From Clostridium cibarium (GTDB lineage Bacteria > Bacillota > Clostridia > Clostridiales > Clostridiaceae), in assembly GCF_014836335.1 (NCBI RefSeq), contig NZ_JACSRA010000001.1, positions 240,388 to 304,387 on the forward strand: 64,000 bases of DNA, written 5' to 3'. Below, piece after piece: positions 18,389-26,907 of the stretch. The notes under the pieces were generated by a model, which saw only the letters and a program-made list of their open reading frames with translations, was not told where the DNA came from and ran no database searches. Made by a program: the position numbers and the translations under genes. Numbering within the stretch: position 1 is the first letter of the stretch; each line of letters starts with the position of its first letter.

Positions 18389-20752
18389 ATGCATAAATTA
18401 AAAATTATTTCTCTTTTTATCTCTGCTTTTGTTATCTCATCTTCCCTAACTGGTTTTATACCAATTGGAGAGAAAGTAAATGCTGCAACTGTTTTATCTA
18501 CAATTCCTATTGGGGCAAGACAAATGGAATACTTAGACCGTGGACTTATTACCACAAAAGTTAAAGACGGTGTATATATTGGATGGCGTCAACTAGGAAC
18601 AGATAATCCAAATATCTCATTTAACATTTATAGAGAAGGTATTAAAATCAACTCTAAACCTATTACAAATAGCACAAACTACCTAGATTCTGGTGCTGAT
18701 GGAAGCGCTAGATATTTTATTAGACCTATTGTCAATGGTGTTGAATTAGCTGCTACTGATTATGTAAAGCCTTCAACCACGCCTTACATATCTATTTCAA
18801 TTAAAGCTCCTGAAGGAGGAACTATCCCAGAAGCTGGAACAAGTCCTGATGCTAACTATACCTATGATGCCAATGATGGTAGTGTTGCTGATTTAGATGG
18901 AGATGGACAATATGAATATATTGTTAAATGGAATCCAACAAATGCTAAGGATAACTCTCAATCTGGCTATACTGGCAATGTGTATATAGATGCATATAAG
19001 CAAGACGGAACTCGTCTTTGGAGAATTGATTTAGGTAAAAACGTTAGAGCTGGTGCACATTATACTCAATTTTTGGCATACGATTTTAATGGCGATGGAA
19101 AGGCAGAAGTTGCATTTAGAACTTCTGATGGAACTGTAGATGGGATTGGAAATGTCATAGGTGATAAAAATGCTGACTACAGAACTGATAAAGGTTATAT
19201 TCTAAGCGGAAATGAATATTTAACTATATTTAATGGACAAACAGGATCTATTATGTCAAATATTCCTTTTGCCCCTGAACGTGGAAATGTGTCTGACTGG
19301 GGTGATAGTTATGGTAATCGTGTAGATAGATTTCTAGCTGGTGTTGCTTATTTAGATGGGGTTCACCCAAGTATAATTATGTCTAGAGGTTACTACGTAA
19401 AAACTGCTATCTCTGCTTATGACTTTAAAAATGACAAATTAGTTCCTCGTTGGAATTTTGTTGCTGATAAAAATCAAAATAGCGATTACCAAGGTAGAGG
19501 TAACCACAATTTTGCTGTTGCTGATGTAGATAATGATAATAAAGATGAAATCATATTTGGTTCAGCTACAATAGATGATAATGGTAAAGGCTTATACCAA
19601 ACTGGTCTTTCCCATGGTGATGCTCTCCATGTTGGCGATTTAGATCCTACTAGACCTGGGCTTGAAGTTTTCCAAGTTCATGAAGAAAAAACATGTAAAT
19701 ACAACGCCGATGTCCGCGATGCAAAAACTGGTGAGATTCTTTGGGGAGTTAAGGTTGCACAAGGAGATTGCGGACGTGGTATTTCTGCTGATATAGATCC
19801 ACGTTACCCTGGAGAAGAAGTATGGGCTGCTAAACAAGTTGGGCTCTATTCCATAAAAGGCGAAAAAATTGCTGTTGCTGCACATGAGCCTAGTGCTATG
19901 AATTTTGCTACATGGTGGGATGGAGACTTATCTCGTGAACTTTTAGATGATACAAAAATTTATAAGTGGGATTATGAAAACAGTAAAATGAATACAATTG
20001 TAGATGCTACAGGTTGTGCTTCTAATAACACTACAAAAGCTACTCCTGTTTTGCAAGCTGATATACTAGGTGACTGGAGAGAAGAGGTTGTTTGGAGAAC
20101 TGCAGATAACAAGGAGCTTCGTATATATTCTACGACAGATGTTACTGATTATCGTCTTGACACATTGATGCACGATCCTATTTATAGATTAGATGTTGCA
20201 TGGCAAAATGTTGGTTATAACCAACCACCACACACAAGTTATTTCTTGGGAACAGGAATGAAAACTCCTGCAAAACCTAATATCTATACTCCTAATAATA
20301 GAGTAACAAGCTTGACTCTTGCTGATTCAATAGATATTACTCAAGGTGATAATTATACATTACCTCAAAATATACTTGCAACCTTTAATAATGGAAGTAA
20401 GAAACCTGTTTCAGTAATATGGGATACTATAAACACCTCTAAATTAGGACAAGCTACTGTAAATGGAACTATTGAAGATACAAATCAAACAGTTGTACAA
20501 AATATAAACATAGTAGCAAGCAAAAATGCAACTCAGTCAAATACAGATACAAAGCAATATACAAACGAAGATGCAAATAGCAATAACAACGAAACTTCAA
20601 CTACTAATACAAACAGTAATACAAAAAATAATATTTCACAAACTAGTGATAGCACTCCTATCATTTTTATTACTTCAGTATCCATATTAACTTTAGCTAC
20701 CTGCATTGTTTTTGCAACTAAGAAAAAACTTAAAAATAGAACTCAAAAATAA
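18389..20752 (+). CDS. Secreted rhamnogalacturonan lyase, PL11, tandem paralogue
   Basis: A 787-residue close relative of the upstream lyase, collinear over its whole length: signal peptide, ARQMEYLDRGLITTKV, propeller with DLDGDGQYEY and DFNGDGKAEV, and an Ig-like domain (about 645-710). A Thr/Asn-rich linker and a C-terminal hydrophobic segment plus KKKLKNRTQK follow. The tail reads SQTSDSTP before the hydrophobic part, again a degenerate sorting motif. The gap to the first gene has no terminator, only a small imperfect hairpin, so the pair is probably one transcript. The ribosome binding site is TAAGGAG. Divergence between the copies suggests an old duplication, perhaps endo- and exo-acting forms as for YesW/YesX (inference). 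Confidence 0.92.
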   Translation: MHKLKIISLFISAFVISSSLTGFIPIGEKVNAATVLSTIPIGARQMEYLDRGLITTKVKDGVYIGWRQLGTDNPNISFNIYREGIKINSKPITNSTNYLDSGADGSARYFIRPIVNGVELAATDYVKPSTTPYISISIKAPEGGTIPEAGTSPDANYTYDANDGSVADLDGDGQYEYIVKWNPTNAKDNSQSGYTGNVYIDAYKQDGTRLWRIDLGKNVRAGAHYTQFLAYDFNGDGKAEVAFRTSDGTVDGIGNVIGDKNADYRTDKGYILSGNEYLTIFNGQTGSIMSNIPFAPERGNVSDWGDSYGNRVDRFLAGVAYLDGVHPSIIMSRGYYVKTAISAYDFKNDKLVPRWNFVADKNQNSDYQGRGNHNFAVADVDNDNKDEIIFGSATIDDNGKGLYQTGLSHGDALHVGDLDPTRPGLEVFQVHEEKTCKYNADVRDAKTGEILWGVKVAQGDCGRGISADIDPRYPGEEVWAAKQVGLYSIKGEKIAVAAHEPSAMNFATWWDGDLSRELLDDTKIYKWDYENSKMNTIVDATGCASNNTTKATPVLQADILGDWREEVVWRTADNKELRIYSTTDVTDYRLDTLMHDPIYRLDVAWQNVGYNQPPHTSYFLGTGMKTPAKPNIYTPNNRVTSLTLADSIDITQGDNYTLPQNILATFNNGSKKPVSVIWDTINTSKLGQATVNGTIEDTNQTVVQNINIVASKNATQSNTDTKQYTNEDANSNNNETSTTNTNSNTKNNISQTSDSTPIIFITSVSILTLATCIVFATKKKLKNRTQK

Positions 20753-20771
20753 ATAAACTCTAATTAAATAT

Positions 20772-20821
20772 AAAAAAAGCTATCTTAAAATAGAATATCT
20801 ATATTTACGATAGCTTTTTTT
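20772..20821. terminator. Bidirectional terminator after the lyase pair
   Basis: AAAAAAAGCTATC pairs with GATAGCTTTTTTT across a 24-nt AT-rich loop. T-runs on both strands serve the lyases and the minus-strand small gene. Confidence 0.8.
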
Positions 20822-20831
20822 ATTAATTATT

Positions 20832-20954
20832 TTATCTATTTGGCTCAGTACTTAATTTTGATAATATTCCCGCAACTACTATTACCGCAATAAACATTTT
20901 CATATCTGTGCTTAAACTATTAAACATATTAACTAATGTCATTAATTTATCCAT
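20832..20954 (-). CDS. 40-residue small membrane peptide, hypothetical
   Basis: A 40-codon ORF starting MDKLMTLVNMFNSL. It has a hydrophobic core MFIAVIVVAGIL (about 20-31) and a polar tail ending EPNR. The upstream AAGGGTGGGGAG supports translation, and a terminator follows directly. It is isolated in the gap between the lyases and the 58-residue-repeat protein. One membrane helix plus charged tail could be a small toxin, a regulatory peptide or a membrane modulator; no family is recognised. No antisense RNA overlapping it is evident, which argues mildly against a type I toxin. Confidence 0.5.
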   Translation of the reverse strand: MDKLMTLVNMFNSLSTDMKMFIAVIVVAGILSKLSTEPNR

Positions 20955-21216
20955 ACTCCCCACCCTTACATCCATAAACTTTACTTATCATAAACTTCAA
21001 TAAGTTTACTTAATATTTATTTATATATATGTATGAGGACAGTTTTAATAATATGTTAATTTTAAAATTATTTAATAAATATATATCTTTATATATGTTC
21101 TGGTTAATTCCAAGTTTTTTCACCAATATAAATTTATATATTGAAATTAGTTACAATATGTTCGCAAAAAATTTATATTTTATTTAATTTGTCATACTAT
21201 TGACACACTACAATTT

Positions 21217-21222
21217 TATAAT
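21217..21222 (+). promoter_or_regulatory. -10 element of small RNA element A
   Basis: TATAAT 22 nt before the conserved CATTATTT block. The same TATAAT-to-block spacing (22 nt) occurs in element B and 18 nt in element C. TGTCA-N6-TGACA, a small inverted repeat, lies just upstream (21192-21207). Confidence 0.55.
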
Positions 21223-21229
21223 AAATAAT

Positions 21230-21322
21230 GTAAAGTAACAAAAGCATTATTTATCCCCTAAAATAGATAATGAAATATATTTTGAATGACTTATCTCCCT
21301 TTGATCAAGTCATTCTTTTTTT
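21230..21322 (+). ncRNA. Small RNA candidate A, C-rich-loop family
   Basis: About 93 nt from the predicted start to the T-run. It begins GTAAAGTAACAAAAG and continues with hairpin 1 (CATTAT/ATAATG), whose loop contains ATCCCCTAAAA. Hairpin 2 is GAATGACTT/AAGTCATTC with loop ATCTCCCTTTGATC, followed by seven T. Elements B (50003) and C (56278) share the 5' block, the two-part layout and the terminator stem. The element has no credible ORF and lies ahead of a converging gene. It resembles Gram-positive regulatory RNAs that use C-rich loops to bind Shine-Dalgarno sequences. Confidence 0.65.
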
Positions 21323-21326
21323 ATTT

Positions 21327-21360
21327 GAAAAAGACCTGCAAAACCATGCAGGCCTCTTTC
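21327..21360 (-). terminator. Terminator of the 1807-residue repeat protein gene
   Basis: On the minus strand, GGCCTGCA/TGCAGGTC stem (one G-U) with a 6-nt loop, then TTTTTC. It resembles the terminator at 39438-39468. Confidence 0.85.
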
Positions 21361-21383
21361 ATTATCACAAATTAAAATATAAA

Positions 21384-24300
21384 TTAATCTGCTACAGTAC
21401 TATAAGTTATAGTATTAACATCTACAATTTCTCCATTTTTAATTTCAAATACATTCCATATATCTCCAACCTTATTTGTAGCTATAACATAAGTTTTCAC
21501 TAGTGTGTTACCTTTATAAACACTTACCTTAGCTCCTGAATTTGATAATATACTTGAAGATGAATTTGATTTATCTGAATAATCAAAAACTGAGTACTTA
21601 TATGATCCCTTTGAATCTACTGCAACTGTAATTGTTTCTGGTCCATAACTAGTTCTATCATCTACATCTAAACTTGCAACCACTTTCCCATTCTCACTAA
21701 CTGAGGTATTAGAATAATTTACATGGAATGTTGATCCATTAGCTGTTGTTCCTGAAAGGTGAGAATCCAAATCACTTGGATTTTCATTCCAAGTTAATAC
21801 TATACTATATTTTTCATCAGTTCTCACTGGTACTAAAGCTGCATTTTGTTGCACATTTTCATTAGCAGCATTAGCTACAATTGAGAAATTCTCAATAATA
21901 TAACCATCTTTTTGAGCTACTGCTGTATAGCTTCCTTCTGGTAATTCAACACTATATCTTCCCTGAGCGTCTGTATATACTACAATTTCCACTCCATCTT
22001 TTGAAAGATATCCTCCAGTAGTTCCATCACCTATTTTAAATCTAATTGCTACTCCTGCCACAACATTACCAGTTGATGCATCTTTAAGAACTCCACTAGC
22101 TGTTGATATTTGAATTGAATCTATTATACTTCTTACTCTTTCTTCAACTTCTGCTAAAGTCACTAAAGATGATCCTTTTATTCTTATATTTACATAATAT
22201 AAGTTAAAATCAATAACTTCGGTGATACCAATTTCACTATAATCCTCTAAAGTCGCATTTCCTTCATTAATGTTCTTTAAAATTTTATATACATTAAGAT
22301 TTTGCTCAATTCTGACTTTAACCTCATCAGCATTAGTATAATTTTTGCCCTTTAAGTCAGCATTAACATAAACTATTAAGCTAGAATCTAAACCAGTTAT
22401 ACCTAATATTGAATAATCATTAAGTACTGCTTCTCCAGCATTTATTTTTTGTAATGCTCTATAAATATTTAATTGAGCAGCTATTCTTGTCTGAATTTCT
22501 TCTACTATTTTACAATTTCTGCCTTTTAAATCCTCATTAACATAAACCAATATATTAGCATCAACATCTGTTATTCCTAATACTGAGTAATTAGCAAGTA
22601 CTGCATTTCCAGCATTTATTTTTTGTATTGCTAAATAAATATTTAGTCTACTATTTATTCTTTCTTGTATTTCTGCAATTGTTGTATAGTTTTTACCTTT
22701 TAAATCTTCATTTATATAAACTAATACATTTATGTCTACACCTGTTATTTTTAATGAATTATAATCACCTATTGTTGCTTGTCCTAAATTCACCTTATTT
22801 AAGAATACATATACACTTAGGTTTACATCAATTCTCTTTTGAATATCTTCTATATTTTTATAATTCAATCCCTTTAAGTCACTATTTACATATATTAAGA
22901 TATCTTTATATACCCCTGTTATGCCTAAAATACTAAAATCCTCTAATGTAGCTTTCCCTAAATTAACTCTTTCCAATGAAGCTTGTATCTTTATTACTAC
23001 ATTTACTCTCTCTTTAATAGCAACTATATCACTAAAATCTTTCCCCTTAAGATCCTCATTTATCGCATCGATATTTACTTCAGTTACGCTTGTAATTTCA
23101 ATATATCTATAATCTTCAACTGTAGCTGTGCCTAAATTAATTCTCTCCACTATTTGTTCAATCTTAATATTCATTTCATATTGTGCTATGATTGCCTTTA
23201 CAGATGCCTGAACTTCATTAAATGACTCAAATAACTTACCTTTTATATTTACATTTATATAATCTAAGTTTGCAGAGGTTACCCCTATTACACCTGCTTC
23301 ACCATAATCACTTATAGTTCCTTTTCCTGAATTAATTCTTCCTAGAACAGTTTCAATACTAAATATTGCTTCAATTCTTTCTTTAATTTCGCTTACGCTT
23401 AAATAACCTTTTTCCTTCATATCTTTATTTATCAAGATTAGATTATCTATAGTAACTCCACTAACTCCAATAGTTGTATAATCAACAACAGTTGCTGTAC
23501 CTGAATTTATTCTAACTAATTCTTCATAAATCTTAATTACTTCATCTATTCTAGCTTGTACTTTAATTATTTCAGTAAAGCTAGTGCCTTTCAAGACACA
23601 ATTTATATATTTGATATTCTCATTAGTAACACCTTTTACTTTTATAACTTCATAATCTTCAACAACAGCGCTACCTTGACTAATTCTAATATAAGAATTG
23701 TATTCTTTAACAAGTACATTTATTCTCTCCTGAACTATGGTTGTTTCAAAACAACTATTCAAATTAATGTTTAAGTTAATATAAGATATATTCTCGCTAG
23801 TTACTCCAATTATTCCTATCTTTTTATAATTTTCTACAGTTGCTTGTCCAAGGCTTATTTTTACATAAGATTCATACTTTTCTTCAATTATTTTTATATT
23901 ACTTTGTAATGATGATAATTCAAAATATTTACCTTCTTTAATATTAATATTAATAAATGATATGTTTTCTCTTGTAACTCCTGTAATCCCTAATGAAGTA
24001 TATATATCTACAGTTGCTTCTCCTTTATTTATAATTTCATAGTATTGGTATATGCTTATTAATACATTTACCTTAGCCTGTATCTCAGCAACTGTAAAGT
24101 ATCTACTTTCTTTAATATTTAAATTAATATATGCGATATTAGCTTCTGTTACACCTGTAATTCCTAATGAAGTATATATATCTACGGTTGCTTCTCCCTT
24201 ATTTACAACTTCATAAGAATTGTATTGACTTACAAACATAGTAACAGCTGCTTTTATCTCTTCAATTGTTGTATATTTTCCAACTCTTAAATGTTCATTT

Positions 24301-26807
24301 ACATATTCTATATTAAATGAATTTACTATACTTATGCCTATAAATTCAAAATCGCTAACATCAGCCTGTCCCAAACCAATTCTGTTAATAACAACTTCTG
24401 TATGAGTTATAGATTGGATTTGTTCTACAACTATGTCGATCTTTGCTTGTAGTGTTTCTTTAGTAATCAAATTTCCATTTTTAACATAATCATTTATTGA
24501 GCTTATATTAGTTGTAGTAACTCCTGTTACTCTAATATATTGATAGTCTTCTATAGTAGCCTTACCTAAATTAATTCTTTCATATATTTCTTTTTCCTTT
24601 ATTATAGCTTTTATTGAAAGTATTAATTCAGTTTTACTATAAAATTTCTCCTTTGTTACTCTTTCCATAATGTAAGAAATATTTTTTTCTGTAACTATAT
24701 CTAATCCTAAATCTTTAACATCTTGAGCAGTAACTTCTCCTTTACTCCATCTCATTAATATTTCTATATCAATGCTAACTTTAGTTATTATTTGTTTAAT
24801 AGTTTCAGGAGTTGAATCCCCACCTTCAATTATTAATCTGTTGATAAAATCAATATTGTATTCTGTTACGTCTGTATATCTTACAATCCTAAAATCTTCT
24901 AAAGTTCCTATTCCATCCTTTATATGCTCATAAGCAGTTCTTACCCTTATTGATACTTTAATTTCAATTTGCATCTCTTCATAGGTAAAGTAATTTTTAC
25001 CTTTGAATATCTCATTATAGTATGTTACTTCTTCAATTTTTATTTTGATACCTATTTTTATATAATCCTCATATGTTCCTTCACCTTTATTGGCTCTATT
25101 ATATGATTCATATAATTTTAATGCTTCAGCTACTTTAGCTTTAAGCTCTTCTATAGTTTTGCAATTACTTCCTTTTACTTGATTATTTACAAATGTTAAG
25201 TTATCATTTGTAACTCCTGTTATTCCAAGTAAAGTATAATCTTCTATTGCTCCATTACCAGCATTTATTTTATCCATTGCTGCAAGGCACTTTAATGATG
25301 ATTTAACTGATTCTTCTATTTTTGATTTATTTAAGTTATCTCCACTAGTACCCCTTGCATTTTTTATATCATTTCTTATAAATCCTATATTGTCAGCTGT
25401 TACTCCACTAATATTTAAGTTACTATAATCCTCTATAGTATCTGTACCTTCATTAATATTTTTTAATGATTTTATTATAGAATTTATATTATCTTGAAAT
25501 TCTTTCAATGTTCTGCAATTTCTATTTTTCAACAATTCATTAAGGTCGGCTAAATTACTTTCTGTAGCTCCAGTTAAATTAGCATCATTATAATCACTTA
25601 CCTTTGCTGTTCCAGCTTTTATTAAATCAGAAAAACTACATACTGTTTCAGATTCTTTTACTGCATCCATTATTTCTGCTATACTTAAATCTTTTCCTTT
25701 GATTTGTCTTTTTTCTGCTACAATTGGCTTAACATTTTCTAAGTTATCATCATTTACATCATATATCTTTAGTGCTTCATAATCTGGTACTGTACCATTA
25801 CCACTATTTATTTTTTTCAATGGTTCTATAATTGAATTTATTTCATTAACTACATTACCAATTTCACTCCAGCCTTTACCATTCAGCCATTCATTAACAT
25901 CTGATATGTTGGCATCATTAACATTTGTAGCTCCAATAAATTGATAATCATCTAATGTAGCTTGTCCTAAATTAATTCTTTGGAAAGCTAGATTTAATTT
26001 ATCTAAAGCATCTCCTACTACCTTAGCAATTTCTCTTGAAGTTAGATCACTTCCCTTATTTACCTTTGCACTTTGTATATTTCTATTTAAAAATGGAACT
26101 AACTCATCTTTAGCTTTATAAATTTGTAATTGATTAAAATCATTTCCACTTTCAGTTCCATTATTAATATTAGCAACAGAAGTAACTATTTTTGTTACCA
26201 TATCAGATACTCTGCTTATCAATTGATATCTTTTCCCTTTCAACCAATAATTAACATCCTCTAAATTACTATCGTTTACTTGTGTTATTAGCAATAGCTG
26301 ATAGTCGTTAACTGTCGCTTTACCTTTATCCATTCTATCAAGAGAAGCACTAATATCTTGCACAGCATTTGTTATGGTATTAGAAATTTCATCTTTTGTT
26401 AAATTTGCCCCTTTATTTGTCTTAGCATTTTTTATAGCTTGTGCTATTACCTTAATATTATCTGGTCTTACTTTATATAATTTCAATGAATTATAATCTG
26501 ATAAAGTTTCAGATCCTTCATTAATACTATTGATTAACTTTCCTTCATCAATTGCTGCTGCAACGGCTAAAACACTCTCTGTACCACTCTTTACTAGTTT
26601 ATTATCGTCTATTTTTATATTTTTTTCCTTCTGAACTTCATTATCTCTTGCATTATTTTCTATTTGTAGTTTTTCTTCTTTAGCCTCAATTTTGCTTTCC
26701 GAAATATTTTCTGCTGCATGCGCTTTTATCATATCTAAATCTATAGACATCTTTGTACTTAATGCTAAGACTGATGCTAGCAGCAAAGTTTTCTTAATAT
26801 TATTCAT
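21384..26807 (-). CDS. Secreted 1807-residue protein with 25 helical repeats of about 58 residues
   Basis: A signal peptide (1 to about 32, ending AHAA) leads into about 25 tandem repeats, roughly residues 90 to 1530. The consensus is RINLGxATVxDYxxIGITGVTxxN followed by IxYIN-x(4)-KGKxY and xEIQxRI, which looks alpha-helical. The first repeats alternate long (about 64) and short (about 55) forms with GxDLTxxEI. After them come a carboxypeptidase-regulatory-like beta domain (SGVLKDASTGNVVAGVAIRF, about 1540-1635) and a C-terminal domain beginning YSIVLTWNENPSDLDSHLSG, a type seen in other secreted proteins. There is no wall anchor. The ribosome binding site is the G-run AGGGGGG. An adhesin or matrix role is possible; function is unknown. 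Confidence 0.8.
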   Translation of the reverse strand: MNNIKKTLLLASVLALSTKMSIDLDMIKAHAAENISESKIEAKEEKLQIENNARDNEVQKEKNIKIDDNKLVKSGTESVLAVAAAIDEGKLINSINEGSETLSDYNSLKLYKVRPDNIKVIAQAIKNAKTNKGANLTKDEISNTITNAVQDISASLDRMDKGKATVNDYQLLLITQVNDSNLEDVNYWLKGKRYQLISRVSDMVTKIVTSVANINNGTESGNDFNQLQIYKAKDELVPFLNRNIQSAKVNKGSDLTSREIAKVVGDALDKLNLAFQRINLGQATLDDYQFIGATNVNDANISDVNEWLNGKGWSEIGNVVNEINSIIEPLKKINSGNGTVPDYEALKIYDVNDDNLENVKPIVAEKRQIKGKDLSIAEIMDAVKESETVCSFSDLIKAGTAKVSDYNDANLTGATESNLADLNELLKNRNCRTLKEFQDNINSIIKSLKNINEGTDTIEDYSNLNISGVTADNIGFIRNDIKNARGTSGDNLNKSKIEESVKSSLKCLAAMDKINAGNGAIEDYTLLGITGVTNDNLTFVNNQVKGSNCKTIEELKAKVAEALKLYESYNRANKGEGTYEDYIKIGIKIKIEEVTYYNEIFKGKNYFTYEEMQIEIKVSIRVRTAYEHIKDGIGTLEDFRIVRYTDVTEYNIDFINRLIIEGGDSTPETIKQIITKVSIDIEILMRWSKGEVTAQDVKDLGLDIVTEKNISYIMERVTKEKFYSKTELILSIKAIIKEKEIYERINLGKATIEDYQYIRVTGVTTTNISSINDYVKNGNLITKETLQAKIDIVVEQIQSITHTEVVINRIGLGQADVSDFEFIGISIVNSFNIEYVNEHLRVGKYTTIEEIKAAVTMFVSQYNSYEVVNKGEATVDIYTSLGITGVTEANIAYINLNIKESRYFTVAEIQAKVNVLISIYQYYEIINKGEATVDIYTSLGITGVTRENISFININIKEGKYFELSSLQSNIKIIEEKYESYVKISLGQATVENYKKIGIIGVTSENISYINLNINLNSCFETTIVQERINVLVKEYNSYIRISQGSAVVEDYEVIKVKGVTNENIKYINCVLKGTSFTEIIKVQARIDEVIKIYEELVRINSGTATVVDYTTIGVSGVTIDNLILINKDMKEKGYLSVSEIKERIEAIFSIETVLGRINSGKGTISDYGEAGVIGVTSANLDYINVNIKGKLFESFNEVQASVKAIIAQYEMNIKIEQIVERINLGTATVEDYRYIEITSVTEVNIDAINEDLKGKDFSDIVAIKERVNVVIKIQASLERVNLGKATLEDFSILGITGVYKDILIYVNSDLKGLNYKNIEDIQKRIDVNLSVYVFLNKVNLGQATIGDYNSLKITGVDINVLVYINEDLKGKNYTTIAEIQERINSRLNIYLAIQKINAGNAVLANYSVLGITDVDANILVYVNEDLKGRNCKIVEEIQTRIAAQLNIYRALQKINAGEAVLNDYSILGITGLDSSLIVYVNADLKGKNYTNADEVKVRIEQNLNVYKILKNINEGNATLEDYSEIGITEVIDFNLYYVNIRIKGSSLVTLAEVEERVRSIIDSIQISTASGVLKDASTGNVVAGVAIRFKIGDGTTGGYLSKDGVEIVVYTDAQGRYSVELPEGSYTAVAQKDGYIIENFSIVANAANENVQQNAALVPVRTDEKYSIVLTWNENPSDLDSHLSGTTANGSTFHVNYSNTSVSENGKVVASLDVDDRTSYGPETITVAVDSKGSYKYSVFDYSDKSNSSSSILSNSGAKVSVYKGNTLVKTYVIATNKVGDIWNVFEIKNGEIVDVNTITYSTVAD

Positions 26808-26840
26808 ATGTTTCCCCCCTAATTAATTTAGTATAAATAC

Positions 26841-26868
26841 AGATATAGGTGTGTTTACACCTATATCT
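26841..26868. promoter_or_regulatory. Perfect 12-bp hairpin between the two repeat-protein genes
   Basis: AGATATAGGTGT and ACACCTATATCT flank a 4-nt loop. No T-run follows on the minus strand, so it is probably an mRNA processing, stability or partial-attenuation element, or an operator, rather than a normal terminator. Confidence 0.5.
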
Positions 26869-26907
26869 ATTAATCATTTTAAGTATATAATTTAATTATC
26901 TTTTTTC

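Noticed and set aside
21201..21222. TTGACA 11 nt before TATAAT at small RNA A as a -35 element
   Set aside because: The spacing is far too short for a sigmaA promoter. Similar TT-N2-CA sequences before B and C may be an operator or chance.
21270..21503. 77-codon open frame starting inside small RNA A
   Set aside because: No ribosome binding site, and it runs through two terminators and into the converging gene.
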